Counted from the first letter of the stretch, positions 8,901 through 24,672 are shown. The stretch: DNA of 64,000 bases from Anolis sagrei (GCF_037176765.1 NC_090022.1:52143209-52207208); one strand, 5' to 3'. The notes: generated by a model not told the origin, from the sequence alone. Made by a program: numbers and translations.

Positions 8901-11900
8901 TCTATCTTCCTTCGCTCAGCCTTCCCTAAGGTCCAGCTCTCACATCCGTAGGTTACTACAGGGAATACCATGGCTTTGACTAGGCGGATCTTTGTTGCCA
9001 GTCTGATGTCTCTACTCTTGACTATTTTATCGAGATTGGACATTGCTCTCCTCCCAAGAAGTAAGCGTCTTCTGATTTCCTGGCCACAGTCTGCATCTGC
9101 AGTAATCTTTGCACCTAGAAATACAAAGTCTGTCACGGCCTCCACGGTTTCTCCCTCTATTTTCCAGTTGTCAATCATTCTTGTTGCCATAATCTTGGTT
9201 TTTTTGACGTTTAGCTGCAACCCGGCTTTTGCGCTTTCTTCTTTCACCTTGATTAGCATTAAGCCATAGCAATTAAAGTAGTGTCAAACTGTTTAATTCT
9301 ACACTGCAGATGAACCCATTCACTCAAAGTGAAATGTAGTTTCTTTGAAAGAAGCTAACTTGCAAACATGGGCATGCCAGAGGAAAAGTGCAAAATTAAG
9401 TGAGAGCAAGTGTTGTAATAGATGCCTGCTCATTTATTCTTGCATGTATTATAGTGGCTTGCAGAGCAGTCCTCAAAAGAAAGATATAAAAAAAGAGATC
9501 ACCATCAAAAAGAAAGAGGAAGAGGAGGAAAGTGAAGATGAGTGGGAAGATGTCGAAGGTAATACAGCTTTGGTTTCCTTCTTCATAGATCATGATTCTT
9601 TCATTCATTCATTCATTTAATACAGCAGTCTTTGGGCTTATTCTCTAACTAAAATCTTCTTCAACAAGCCAGATTTTATCCTATCTCATCTACTTTTGTA
9701 TTATTTTTGTTTACCACTGAGTTAAGGTTATCCATGCTTTAATGTTCAAAAGTGATTTTTTTTATAAAAAAAAGTTATTTGATTTAAACTAGCAAGTCAA
9801 CCGCTGAGCTGCTGAACTTGCTGACCAAAATTTGGCTGTTCAAATCTTGGGAGTGGGGTGAGCTCCCGCTGTTAGGCCCAGCTTCTCCCAACCTATCAGT
9901 TCAAAAACATGCAAATGTGAGTAGACCAATAGGTACCACTTCAGCGGGACAGTAATGACATTCCATACAGTCATGCCAGCCACATGACCTAGGAGGTGCC
10001 TACGGACAACGCCGGCTCTTTGGTTTATTTATTTATTTACCACATTTATATACCGTCTTTCTCAGCCCAGAGGCGACTCAGGGCGGTTCACAATTGGCAA
10101 CAATTTGATGCCTCAACAGTTATAACAATAAAACAATCATAAAATAATGTTAAAAACATTTAGCATAAAATATAATAATATTTAAAAACCATACAAAGCC
10201 ATAAAAACATTGTCGTGAGTGTCTCCATGTTGTCATTATTCAATTGCATTGTCAAGTCGTTCCATGATTCTGTATAACTATGCTGTATTTGGGAAGGCCC
10301 GCTCAAAAAACTAGCTTTTCAACTTTCTTAGAAATGGAGATGAGCACCACCCCCCAGAGTTGGACACAACTAGAGTTGATGTCAAGGGGAAACCTTTACC
10401 TTAGCAAGTCACACTGAAGAATGTTTGAACCACTATATCAAGATATGCATTTTGTTTCCAGAACTTCATGAGCCTGAGGTAGAGTTGCTGGAAAAGGTTG
10501 CTGCACCAACGCTTCCCAAAGAAGCAGTTGAAATAGAGATTGAGACCCCAGAACAGGCAAAGAAAAGAGAGAGAAGGTAAGTTGAGCCCCACAAGCTCAG
10601 TGTCCAAAGTTTATTTATTTATTTCCATCACTTTTATTCCACCCATATCAGCCCGAAGGCAACTCATTTCTCCAAAACGACTTAAGCTTTGGATTTAAGG
10701 CATAGATTTTAAAAACTAAAGATTGAAAATGCTCATTATCCTCAGAAAATGAAGCTTGAATGATAGCTAAAATATATAATTACCTTCAGAAAATGAAGCA
10801 ATTATTTGAAGATATGAAGATGTGCTATTTTGAATACTTTTTTTGCTCTTCTGCCTTTAAAACAGCCACTGTGGGCAGGATCATTTCCATCCTGGTATTT
10901 ATATATCTTACTAGCTGTATTCGTCAGCTAGTTACATTTTTGAAAGCAACTGGATGGTCTATATTTTTCTTAAATTTGGCTACTAAATCCAGGGTTTAGC
11001 ATACACATGGTATATAATCTGTGATAAACAGTTATCTCCAAATTTGTTTTCTTGCTTCGGGCATGTGTTCGGAGTCAAGTAATGTAGTTCCTGAATCTCA
11101 CTTATCATTTACATGTTTTCATGGCATCTTCCAGAGAGAAAAGGCAGACTGAGTTTGAGACTTACCTCCGTAGAATGATGAAACGTTTCAACAAGGAAGT
11201 CCGCGAAGATACTCACAAGGTAAAATATAGGAAAGAGGTAGCAACTTCAAGTAGCAAAATTTGCGTATGTCTCATGAGGTTTTCTCCTCTGGCACAGAAA
11301 AAGCTTAGAGGTGCAAACTCCTCAGTTCAGGATGTTCAGGGTAGAATATCATGAAAGAATTAGTCAGAAATGGTTGTTCAGCTTCTATTTAAATAACAGC
11401 AATAGAAAAGCTGCTGTCTCTTGAGTTCTCTTCATTAGAGGAGTTACATAGAAATTCAAGAATGGCAGTACAGGCTAAGTATCCCTTTTTGGAAATGTTT
11501 GGGACCAGAAATATTTGGGATTTTGGATATATTTTTATTTTATATACATGTTATTAGATAACTTGGAGATATATAATTACATATATGGATTCAAATTTAA
11601 ACACAAAAATTATCTATATTTCATAAACAGCTTGCACAAAGCCTGAAGGTAATTTTATACATACTATTTTAAGTAATTTCATAGAATCATAGAGTTGGAA
11701 GTGATACCAAGGGTCACCAAGTTCAACCCCATTCTGCCATGCATGAAAATGCAATGAAAGCACTCCTGACAGATGGCCATACAGCCTCTGCTTAATAACC
11801 TCCAGAGAAGGAGATTCCATCACATTCCAAGGCAGCATATTCCTTGGAGAACACAATGATGTTGGGGAAAGTGGAAGGAAAAAAGAAGAAGGGCAAGGTG

Positions 11901-14900
11901 GATGGATGGTGACTTGAAGTGACTGTCTTGACTTTGAAGGAGCTGGGGGTGGCCACAACCGACGGGGAGCTCTGGCGTGGGCTGCTTCATGAGGTTACAA
12001 AGAGTTGGAAGTGACTGAATGAATAAACAACCGCAAAAAAATTGTTGTTGTTGTTATTATTATCCCGCTTTATCTCTCCCGAAGGAGATTCATAGTAGCT
12101 ATGGATGAGAGTTGCAGCCTACCCTCACGTGTTCTGAATCTCTTGGAATATGTCTGTGCTGCTCAGTTGTAGCTGTTTAGTCCCACTTTAACTGTTGTGT
12201 TTGTATCCTATGGGATAGGAGCCCCCAGTGGTGCAATGGGTTAAACCCTTGTGCAGGCAAGACTGATGATTCTGGGGAGAATCTGGGGAGAGCGTGAATG
12301 AGCTCCCTCTGTTAGCTCCAGTTCCCCATGCAGGGACACGAGAGAAGCCTCCCACAAGGATGGTGAAATCAAAACATTTGGGCGTCCCCTGGGCAACGTC
12401 CTTGCAGACAGCCAATTCTCTCACACCAGAAGTGACTTGCAGTTTCTCAAGTCGCTCCTGACACAGAAAAAAAATCCTATGGAATGCTAGAATTGATAGC
12501 GTGATTTAAAAAATCGGGAATTGTAGCATTTTACTTCTTTTTATTGAAGATTTTGAATTTGCTTGTCAAACTACCAACCTATTTATGCCCCATCTTTCTC
12601 TACCCCAAAGGGGACTTAAGATGGCTTACATATGGCAATTATTCAATGCCTTTAAAACACATACAAAACATTAAGCTTAAAAATAAATTCAATTTAAAAT
12701 CAATACATGTTAAAGATTTAAAACATTACATCCAATATTAAAATCACGCCATCCAGAAATTGTAGTCCAAGGCTTTTAAAATATTATGAGTCGTGTTGCA
12801 TCTCAGAAGAACAAATCTGTCAGATCTGAAATATCCGCACTTGGGCAGAGCTCTCCTTCTGGAAGATTAGATAAATTTGATCAGAGTTTGAACTCTTGAG
12901 GTGTAAAAACAAAATTTAAGTGCACTGTGTAATATATCCTTTTCTCAATAGGTTCACTTGCTGTGCCTCTTAGCAAATGGCTTCTATAGAAACAAGATCT
13001 GTTGTCAGCCAGATCTGCAAGCTGTTGGCCTTTCTATCATCCCCACTCGCTTCACTAAAGTGCCTGAAGATCGTGTAGACCGTGTATACCTCACAAACCT
13101 TGTGAAATGGTAAGGATGTTTCTCCTCCTGTTTTCTCTTCAAACTAATTAGCAAACAAACAAAAATGGCACTATTTTTTTATTTGTGACAAGTGAAGAAA
13201 AATAGCTCTTGTAATGGTAAGTTCTCAAGAAATTTGAAAAAATAATCATATAAAAATGGGTGAACTCCCTACACTGCCCCAAATGGTGAGGTCTGCTATT
13301 AAGATGTGAGCCAAGCAAGCAGAACAATGAAATTTAGTTTTGTTCTTCAAGGTTTGTTGCAACCTTCACTGTTAACAGTGAACTCTCGGATAATGAAGAA
13401 GGTTGGCAAGCTACCCTTGAGAGGCGTTTTGCTATCTATGCAGCACGAGATGAAGAAGAATTGGTCCATGTAAGTGGCACAAGCCTTTTTTGGGATAAGC
13501 AAGATCACTGTTGTACCTGCCATAAGGCGACAACGCAAGAAAGGTGGAAAGATTCAAATGGCAGTAACAATCAGCAGTCACTCATGTAGGAATTATTTGG
13601 TATCTGTACTAAGTGGAGTGACACACAGACAATGCAATACAGATACTTGTAGTATAAAGTAAAAGGTAAAGGTTTCCCCTGACATTAAGTTTAGTCATGT
13701 CCGACTCTGGGGTGTGGTGCTCATCTCCATTTCTAAGCTGAAGAGCCGGCGTTGTCCATAGACACCTTCAAGGTTATGTGGCCAGCATGACTGCATGGAG
13801 CACCGTTACCTTCCCGCAAAAGCTGTACCTATTGATCTCACATTTGCATGTTTTTGAACTGCTAGGTTGGCAGAAGCTGGGCCTAACAGCAGGAGCTCAC
13901 CTTGCTTCCCGGATTTGAGCCGCCAACCTTTGGTCAGCAAGTTCAGCAGCCCAGCAGTTTAACTTGCTGTGCCACCGGGGGCCCTTGTGGTATAAAACAG
14001 GAGGAAAATACACAGGATGCTCTAGTAAGGTTAAAAAGTAAAACTTAAGTTTATTGTGGCAGGAAATCCATCTTAGATTTTAAAAATGAGATAGGCAGTA
14101 TAACATTGTCTGTACTGCCACCCACACATGAGCAGACTTGCAACCATTATGAGGCTGGAAGCCTCATGAATCTTTTCTTCTTTTGGAAGAAGAAGGAAAA
14201 AGTCTTGAAAACATATAGCAAGGGAACTGAAGGATGAAAACAAAAGGGTAGACATGCACTTTAGAAATCCCTCTCTCCCTGATTACTATATAAATGCATT
14301 GATGCTCTTTCGTTACCAACAACTTTTTTAGTGTAAAAAAATCAATGCACTTTGTAAATATAAAGGAGACGTCCTATTCGGTATTTATAATGTCATGAAT
14401 AATATATTTTGGAATTCATATGTATGACTGTTCATCATTGTAGCAATTAGAAATCCCCCCCCCCCCCCAAAAAAAAAAAGCTAGCTTAAGAGCTGGGCAG
14501 TCTCACCAACATCAGCGTTTTTGAGATTCTGAAGAGCAGGGTGGGGAGGAAAAGAAGCACCCAGTCTTCTGGCAATGAGACACTGACAGGTAGTTGTGAT
14601 GGGATCCCATTTCTGTGAGTGTGGCACATGTTGTTCCTGGAAGAAGGCTGGATACTACTTCATCTACTACCCTGGTCCAAAGCATCTTGGAAATTTGGTG
14701 GTACTGGTGGTACTGTTGGTGGTACTGCCTGGCTTCTGAGGTGGATTTACATTGGGGTTACATTGGGAGTCAAAGCTAGAATGATAGAACTATATTTTCT
14801 CAGCCATTGTTTTTCTATCATGTGAAACAAGTCAGGTTATATTTGGTATGTTGTGCAACCAACATTCCACATTTATAGAATATTTAAATGTATGAAATGA

Positions 14901-17900
14901 ATACCTAATTTTGTCCATTTTAACTATGCATGTCAGAGCTCTTACTGGCATATTTGAAGATTTGTGGTTTTTAAACGGCATCTTCAAAGTTCCATCTTCA
15001 TTCTTAGTAACAAATATGCCTTCCAAAGGCCAGGCCACTCCAGTAGAGGGGCCTCTTGGACACTGCCTGGCCTTGGAATAACTGTGTCACTTGTGGTATG
15101 AGGAAAGGAGATCTGAGTCTCCTTTTCTGAGTGGAGAAAAGCTTTCTTGCTGCTTTTTTTTTTGGTGAGGAATATGTATTAAAAATAAAGTGTGCAGTGG
15201 ATTGGTAGGCGGCGACATTATTTCTATAACTTAACTTTCAAACTGATTACTTTGTTGTTTTTTTGGTCTTTTTTTAATAGATATTTTTACTTATTTTGCG
15301 AGCGCTGCAACTGCTGTGCCGGCTTGTATTGTCTCTACAGCCCATTCCTCTGAAAGAATCATTGGAGAAGGTAGGTTTGGCTGTCAAGGTGGAAGTTCAG
15401 TCCATCACTTTATTTATACTCCATTTTTCCCCAGACTGCATTTTCTGTGATGGAGCCCCTCGTGGTGCAGTGGGTTAAACCCTTGTGCCGACAGGACTGA
15501 AGGCCGACAGGTTGGAGGTTCAAATCCAGGGAGAGCGTGGATGAGCTCCCTTTGTCAGCTCCAGCTCCCCATGCAGGGACATGAGAGAAGCCTTCCACAA
15601 GCATGGGAAAACATTAAATCATCTGGGCATCCTCCAGGCATCATCCTTGCAGATGACCAATTATCTCATGCCAGAGGCGACTTGCAATTTCTCAAGTTGC
15701 ACCTGACATGAAAAAAATCTCCTGTGATTGCATTCCTCCATGATTATAGTAAAACCTGACTGAGTACACGTACCAGCATTCTGCCATACAGCCACGTAGT
15801 GAGAGGATTATAGGCAATGGTTTATCATATTTTTTAATCTATATGAAAGTAATGTGGAGTTAGGCATGTTGTGGCTTTAATATGTATAAAAAGCAAATCT
15901 TCTATGTTCTTTTGGTTTTAAAGAAAGGACTGAAAATTTGTAGGTTTTTTTTCCGTGTTTGAGAAACTGCAAGTTGCTTCTGGGGTGACATTGCCCAGGG
16001 GACGCCTAAATGTTTTACCATCCTGTTGGAGGCTTCTCACATGTCCCTGCATGAGAAGCTGGAGCTGACAGATGGGAGCTCACCCTGCTCCCCGGATTCG
16101 AACCACTGACCTTTTGGTTAGCAGTCCTGCCGGCACAAAGGTTTAACCCATTGCACCACCGGGGGCTCCAAATCTTGTAGTGCCTTATAGGCATGTGGCC
16201 CTTTAGCCACAATATTTTTGACAAAGAAGATACTGACTGAAGGTAGAACCTCTGTTTGCAGATGTTTGATCATGGGTCTGCCTCTTTGTAACACCTCTCA
16301 GTCCAAGGAGATAACTGCCTTGGTTGCTGTTCTGTGGCCTTATGCCTACTTTTAGACTTCAAAAAGCAATAAGAATGATACTAAACAGGGAACCAGAAAC
16401 AGGCCAGTCCTATTCTTACTCCCCCAGAGCTAGCTGATGAAAGAGAAAGCAAATCTGAAACTCTGCACTTTTTACAGACCAAAAGAAAAATTACAGCAAC
16501 CCGATGCTACAAGGAGCCACACTGTCTCTTGTTGTTGTTTATTTACTTTTATCCCACTTTTCTCCCATAAATGGGACCCAAAGCAGCGTACTCAAAAGTC
16601 TCTTACTGCTCTGTGGTAGAAAAAGCAATATAAAATAATAGATCGTCTTCTATTTTAAAAAGGACTGTCCTGGGTTCTTATTTTTTCCACCTAGCTGCAT
16701 TTCCATTATTTTCCATTCATGCTGGTAATATCCTCTTGGGCAAGTCCAGCATTTTTCTCACATTTCTCTCACATTTCCTATCCTGGTTTATCATCTTTTC
16801 CTCCAAACCTGCCAAAGTCTGTTCTGCTCTTGTGCTCCTTCTGATCCCTCTTAGCCATCTCTTTGTTCCTGTCTCCACACCATCCTGCTATCTACTCTAG
16901 CACTTTCCTGCCCCTGCCTCTTGTTCCTTTGCCCCCTCCCTCCGTTCTCCTAATCCCAGTATGTTCTTTGTTCTTCAAAACCTACCTTCATTTTCCTTCT
17001 GCTCTACACATTCATTGCCTTTTCCATCTTTTTTCACATGCTCCTCGTCTCTCTATATCTTCTCTCCATGATCCTTACTTCTCTCTACTGTCTTCATCTT
17101 CTTCTTCAACCCTCTTTTGACTCTGCCCTTTTCCCTTTTCAAGTTCCCATTGCCTCCTGATACCTCACTCCCAGCTTTCTAATTCCTCGATCTCATCTTG
17201 CAAAAAGCACTCAGTGTTGGAAGCATGATTTGCTTTCTTATTTTCACCTTGAGGGTCACCACATCTTTCCCCCTGTGCTCAGATGTCACTGTTTGGTGGT
17301 AAGTAGTCAGGCAAAGCAATGCCAGTGGTGGATACCCAATTCTGCTCCTTGTTTGTGCACACCCCTGCTTAGAAACAAAGTCTACATATCCAGTACCTGA
17401 ATATGAGCCTCCAGACACTTGCAAGTGGTTAAGAAGAGTGAATTGATATAGCAGTTCATTTTTATTGGTTTGTTGTTTGTTGTTACAAGTCACTAACTTG
17501 TAACTCTTCTCTTGACTGCTCAGTCCTTTGAAAATCCAGAGCTATTGTTTCTTTATTTCAGAAAAAGTCTTCCCCCAAAAAGCGTGCTTCCACTGCAGTT
17601 TCTACAGAATCACGTGGTGCTACTAAAAGGCCTAAGCTTTCAGTCTCAAAAAACAAGACCAAGCAAGAAGCAGAACAAGAGAAAGTTTCACCAAGGAGCC
17701 AGAAAGAGGACAAGAAACCAAACACCTCAGGAACCAAAGGAACAACGAATAAGTCACCAGTGATTAGAGGTGCTCAGAAAGGAAAGGAATCTGCTGACCA
17801 TGAGAGCAACTTGAGGGAAAAGGAAGGCTTAGGAAAGCCCAAAAATGACCGCCTACGAAAGGTGGCCTCGAAAGTGTCGTATAAAGAGGAAAGTGGAAGC

Positions 17901-20900
17901 GATGAAGGCAGCGACTCTGAATTCTCTGCTTCAGAGGAAGAGGAGGAGGATAGCATTGTGTCTGATGAAGATTTTGAAACTCCCAGAAGGAAGCAGAAAT
18001 CATCATTAGGAACCTGTAAAGCAAAAGGCGCTTTTGAGAACAAGAAGAGATCTGGGCCTTTGGTGTCAAAAGAATACAAGAATTCAAAGACAAAAGATGC
18101 TCCACCACAGAAAACAGCCACCCCATGTTCTTCAAGCCCAATAAAGAAAAGGAACAAAATAATTTCTAGTGATGAAAATGATGGGGGAGAACAAGGGGCA
18201 TATAAATTGAGAGGCGCAGACCAATGGACAGAGGTTTTTTTGGAACGGGAGGATTGTTGGGTGTGTGTGGACTGTGTCCATGGCACAGTTGGCCAGCCTT
18301 CACTGTGCTTCAAGTATGCCACAAAGCCAGTGTGCTACATTATTGGCATCGACAACACTGGATATGTCAAGGATGTAACCCAGAGGTATGACCCAGCATG
18401 GATGACCACAACAAGAAAGACTCGTGTGGACCCCCAGTGGTGGGAAGATACCTTGGAGCCATACATGAGCCCTCTTGTGGAAAGAGAGAAGAAAGAAGAT
18501 AGAGAGGTAAATATAAATCAATAGAATGGGAATTATTCTCATGGCCAGAGTTAGGTCTGGGTAGATTCAGTACTTTCACCTGTCCTATACTTTTAGATTC
18601 CTGGGCTGCAAAAATAGCACGTGCATATGCGCATCTGTATATTTGTAAAGATGGAGATCATGGGTGAAACACATTCTGGATTTGGGTGACTGGGGTTCAC
18701 CGCATGATCTGAATTTTGGCTTTTGAAAGGGCAAGAGAGGATTGAGACCAAGTTAGACAACTTACTGGTTCCTTGGGCCATTTTTCATCCTTTATTGCCT
18801 TCAGTCCAAAGGCCCTTTGCAATGTTAGAGCAGTGATACCTCCACACCTCTTTTTGAGCAACAAGTGAGCATATGCAGGATCACCCTGATCTTGCTTTTA
18901 GTCTGTTTCCATGAAATTAAATATATATTTGTGTGAGATATTTGTTCAAAGCTTGCCAATCAATGGTGCGATTTCTAGTTTATAGTTAAACATCAAGATC
19001 GGCCCCTGCCAACATCCATAGGAGAATACAAGAACCACCCACTTTATGCTCTGAAGAGGCATCTTCTTAAATATGAAGCCATCTATCCTGAAACTGCTGC
19101 AATCTTAGGATATTGCCGAGGGGAAGCAGTGTACTCCAGGTAAGGCATGCTGTAAAATGTGGCCCCATTTGATACTGTTTTGTGAACAGTTAATAGATAT
19201 TTTTCATCTCCGGTGCTTTCAGAAAATCTAAAAATATTTAAGTGGCACTTCATGTTTCCATTGGTTGTGATATCATGAACCAGACTTGGGCAGCCAAGGT
19301 TTCTCAGCTTTTTAATTCCACCTCATCCTGATTCCCAAACTGAGTTCTAGCTGGTGCCTCCGCCTCTGAGTCAGAGCATCTGATGTGGCCAAACTCAAAA
19401 TGTCTGAATCTTTGTGTCTCTCTCTGTGTGTGTTTGTTTGTTTGTTTGTCTGTTTTTTTTACCATACTTGTGTCCCTTTTTCAACCTCAAAGGAGACTCA
19501 AGGTAACCTTACAAAGGCAACAATTCAATGCCGCATTTACACATACATCGATGAATTAACAAAAACATTAAAACCAACCAATAAAAACATAACTTTAAAA
19601 TGTTAATATGTACTCTGTTAACATGTATTGATAATAAATATCTAATATTTTGTGTTAGTTAGAGCGAGGGTTTATATTTTCTAAAAGGGGAGCTTTTGAT
19701 TATGAGGTAAGAATTTAGCATCTTTATTTCTGGTTCTTATGGCTGGAGTTATCCCTGAACACAATGCCTGGAGAACTGCCAGAGGGGCAGAGGATCCTCA
19801 TTGGTTATAGAGAGGGATTTGTGTATCCTGCATAGGACTTTTTCCCTTTCACGATGAGAAAAAGTAAAACAATTTATGTAAAAGTAAATCTTTGAAGATC
19901 TGCTCTCTCTGTTCATGTATTGCTGGTTGCCTTGGAACACAATTATGGTAATTTTAAATACAAAGTATATTTTCTTTAAATAATAGTGTTAATGATATGT
20001 ACACTGTTAATAATACATTACAGTGTGTCATCTTGATTGGTTCTATCTAGGGTAGATCCACTGAAAGAATAGTTGAATTGTGAGTCAATGTGTAACTAAA
20101 TCTCGATTATTTCATAAGTCTGTGTTAATTTAAACTGATTTTAATTTTTAGGCTTGTATTAATGTGTACATTGATAATAGAACTCAGAAGATTTGTTGTG
20201 ACTTTTTTCAGAGACTGTATTCATACGCTTCACTCAAAGGATACCTGGCTGAAGCAAGCTCGAGTGGTGAGGATTGGAGAAGTGCCATACAAGGTATGGT
20301 GAGAATAGTTACATTTGGGAGATGCAGTCATCTCTTATTTAACATCAGTATGAGATATCTGCATTTGAGGCTTCATGAACTGAAAACATTAGAACAGCTC
20401 TGTTGAATCAAACTAAAGGTCTGTCTAGTCTAGCCAAGCAGATGTGTCTGGGCGGCCCACAAAAAGGATAGAAGTCTTCTCCTGCAGTTGCTCCCCAGCT
20501 GCTGCTGTTTAAAGAGACATGAAACTCGAATGTCATTAGGCTTTAGTTAAGGCTAAAGATAGGTTAGCTAAGATGGGAAAACTTGCATGTGGGTGACCTT
20601 GGGGAGCTGAGATCAGGGTTTCCTCCCATTCTCAGATTAATAGCACTCATTACTCTGGATCTCTTGAATGCATTAATTTTGGAGCCTAACTTTCCAAATG
20701 ACTATGGATGTTGCAAAGCAAGAATATCTGAATGACAAGCATGGCCTGTTGAAGATTTCAAGTACGATGACAGATGTAACAATGGGTTCTTCTTCCTTCT
20801 ACTGCAGAGAGGAGCATTTTCATCTTATTCAGTAGCCATGCCATCTCATTTTTTGGTATTTTGAGTTAAAAGCAAAACTAGCAGTGAGTTTTTGGTCTTT

Positions 20901-23900
20901 ACTTCCCAGTTCCAATGGGGAAGCTGGAGGTTTTCTTTCGTTTGCGGGGTGAGGAAATCTTAGGAAAAGTATGAACTGTGGATCCTGAAGGTTTTCAGGA
21001 GCAGAAATTTGGTATTTTTGGAGTGTTTTGTTTAACAGTCATCTCTCTCTCTCAGATTTTTGTGATGGTTGAATGGGCTTTTAGAGAGCAGAGCAAATTT
21101 GGAGGATTGAAAAAAAAATGTATCTCGCAAGCCAGCCTTTGCCCACCCAGTATATTCATGCGTGCAAAGGAAATAGATGAGGGCATTGGACTTTTTTTGT
21201 ATTTTGTGCAGATGGTCATAGGTTACTCAAACCATGCAAGGAAAGCACGAATGGCAGAACCTGCAAACCGGGACAAAAAGGACTTGCCGCTTTTTGGTTT
21301 CTGGCAGACAGAGGAGTACCAGCCCCCTATAGCTGTGGATGGAAAGGTAAGGAGAAGAAAAGCTTTAGTAGATTGCAATGTTCATCATTTGTATTGATTG
21401 TTGTTGAGTACAGATTTCAGGATAGCATGTCCTAAGTAATCTTTTGGCACAGCAACAGTTCAAAAAATAACATGGTACTTGAATGTATATATACAAATAT
21501 AAATGTATATTTCAGCAAGATATATGTGTGTATGTTTGAGAGAGAGAGAGAGAGAGAGATTGTTTTCAAGACACTGTTTCAGGGGATTTTCCCATGGTAC
21601 TGTTATGTAATATTTATCCAGTCACAACAGATGTGATTCTGCGTTCAGATATACAAAGTAGTTTCAGCAGGATTCCACTACCATCATCCATTACTTCTTC
21701 ATATCAGAACCTATGGAATTTATGCTATCATCCTAAGAATATTTTCTATTAAAGCCTGGGCTGTTATACCCTGAATTTTTCAAATCCTAAAATTTAACAA
21801 TTTTGGAAATTAAGAATCTTGTTGTATTCTGTGGGTTGTATCCACTGGTATCCCATCTCCACTGGTGGAACTTTGTGTTTTAATGGACTTCCATGGAGCT
21901 ACTAGAGCAAATCTAGGATATATCCATAGAGGAATGTCAGCAGAATGTGAGCTCGGCTTTTAGGCTGAACTCTATGTACTATCAAAAATCACAGGTGGAA
22001 ACTGTTGCTATCTGACAGTGCAATTTGAATCTAATAAAATATTTTCATGTGAACAATAATACATTAAAATATGCAAATCTCTTTTTTGGAACTATATCAT
22101 TTTAATCATTGGGTGTTAGAATAATTCTTAAATCCTTTCTTATACTCAGATTTTGTAAAACTGAAAAACACTTGGAAACTTACAGTACCACTACTTGCCC
22201 ATTTATCATATTCGAGTAGTACCACATGTGGGTTTGACTTTTCAACAAGAGCCAGTTTCTTCTAAAAAGTAATTTAACAATACTCTCTCTCCCCCCCCCC
22301 CCCCTTTCTTTCAGGTTCCCCGGAACGAATTTGGGAATGTGTACCTCTTCCAACCCAAGATGTTACCAATAGGCTGTGTGCAGTTAAAACTTCCTAACCT
22401 CAATAGAGTGGCACGCAAACTGGATATTGACTGTGTTCAAGCAGTTACTGGCTTTGATTTTCATGGCGGCTACTCACACGCAGTGTAGGTTACCCAGACT
22501 TGCTTTCTGTTTTTATGAAGGAAAACGCCATTCTGTTCATTGGTCCTGATGACTTATTTTGTCACTGGGGAGAGTGTGTCATGGGAATATTTATCATACA
22601 GGGATACTCACATTCTGAATCTAGAACTTTTTAAAGTAATTTCTTCTTATTACTTATTATGGTGTGTCTGTTACTCATCGCAATGTTTCAATGTTATGTT
22701 GTTTTCCTCTTTACTTTTTACCATTATAAGAGAATGGATACAGTTTGAAAACTCTCTGCCAAAATGTCTTAAAATACCTTTAAAAGAAACAAGGGTGCAC
22801 CCATAAAGTGTAACTTCAGCCCCCCTTTGTTGCATTACCTTTGAATTTTAGAATCATTGTGACTCCCTGCAAGAGGTCCCTTTGTTACCTCCAAAACTTC
22901 TACCATACTTATCAACAGAGAGAGTACTGTTGACTCAGGTTACATTTCCATGACGGAAACAGAATGGGAATACTAGGCACCTGTTATTTTTTCTTACCAT
23001 TCACCCAGAAGAGGATGAAAACTGTTCCCTACCTTGGTGTCCCTGTACCCTAGCATTCAGACAGTGAGCATCAGGTCAAGATTAATCAATGAAGACCCCT
23101 TCGTTGAGGAAATGGGCAGTTTATTGTTATCATGTTTATATCCCATATTTCAGCCTCTCTTGAATGAATATCTCATCCCTGATAAATTCCATGTTTACCT
23201 GGAAGCATTGGTGTGTATAAGCACAAAGACATAGGCAGCTTTGGATTGCTACTTGTCTTTTGATATGAAACACAACTTTCTCAGCTGAGCACAAACATGA
23301 TGTGTTATTGTGTCCTTCTCATCAGCACGGAAGGTTATATCGTCTGCGAAGAGTATAAAGAGGTGCTTATTGCAGCCTGGGAGAATGAAGAGGCAGAGAG
23401 AGAAAAGAAGGAAAGGGAGGTAAGAAAGCCTTCAAGACTGGGGTGATAGTCTTTTTTTCCAGTGGTGGTGGCAATATGACAAAGCCAGAAAGCCAATTTA
23501 AATAAATTGCTGGTTAGCAGGACAGTGGGCCCTTGATATCTGTGTGGGTTTGGTTCCAGGATTATGTATGGATAACAGAAATGTGAATAAAAGTAAAGAT
23601 GAAGGTTTCCCTTGACATTAAGTCTATCCGTGTCCGACTCTGGAGAGTGGTGCTTATCGCCATTTCTCAGCTAAAGAGCCGGCATTGTCCATAGACGCCT
23701 CCATATAGAGCCATTACCTTCCTACAGAATCTACACACATTTGCATATTTTCAAACTGCTAGGTTGGCAGAAGCTGTGGCTAACAGTAGGAGCCCACCAT
23801 GATCTTTCAGTTAGCACATTCAGCAGCTCAGTGGTTTAACCCGCTGCGCCACTGGGGGTTCCTTAATTTGCGAATACTCAAGCTCTAATGCTTGAAGATA

Positions 23901-24672
23901 TCTACCTCTTCAGCTCAAGTTAAAAAATACTTCACGTGCTTAATCCATCCTAGATTTTCCTAAGGCCTTTGATAAACCCTTTTCTTCTTTGTTCTTACCA
24001 GTGGGTTCCCCCCCCCCCTATAGTATGGCATTGTTTGAACAGCAGAAAAATTTATTTCTGTGTGTCCTTCAATTACTAACTCTTAACTACTGACTTTTCA
24101 AAACAGAAGCGAGAGAAGAGGGTGCTGGGAAACTGGAAATTGCTGGTGAAAGGGCTTCTGATCAGAGAGAGACTGAAAGCACGCTATTCTATTAAGGTAT
24201 CAAATTCGGGGATATATCTGTGTTTTACTGTCCCAAGGTTATTTCAGCCATAATGGAGTCTGAGTTCAGCTTTTCATGAAAAACAAAATGTGTGTTAAAT
24301 ATCAGAATGTCTTTAGAAATGCAATATGCTCCCCCAAATATACATAATTTATGCCAGGGATGAGTGAAAGTGACCTTCCACATGCTGTTAGACTGCAACT
24401 CTTCACACCCATGACCTTTGTGGTCTTTTCCCTTAGCCTGCTCTCGCAATATATTATATTGTGTTTTTATATTGTGCTTTTAATGCATAGTATTTTAATT
24501 GGTTTGATTCTTTGTACTTATTATATTTATTTAGTTTAACTTTTTACTTTGGTTGTTTATAAGTCATATTGAGCTATTTGATTTTATGTTTTGTCTTGTC
24601 TTGATTGTTGTTTACCTGTTTTCTGGCATTGAATGTTTTCCCTGAGTGCCTTTGGGGAGAGAGGGCGGGTTA

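Noticed and set aside
16863-17120. 85-codon frame in XPC intron 8
   Set aside because: Composition effect of the pyrimidine-rich tract, lying between two well-defined XPC exons.
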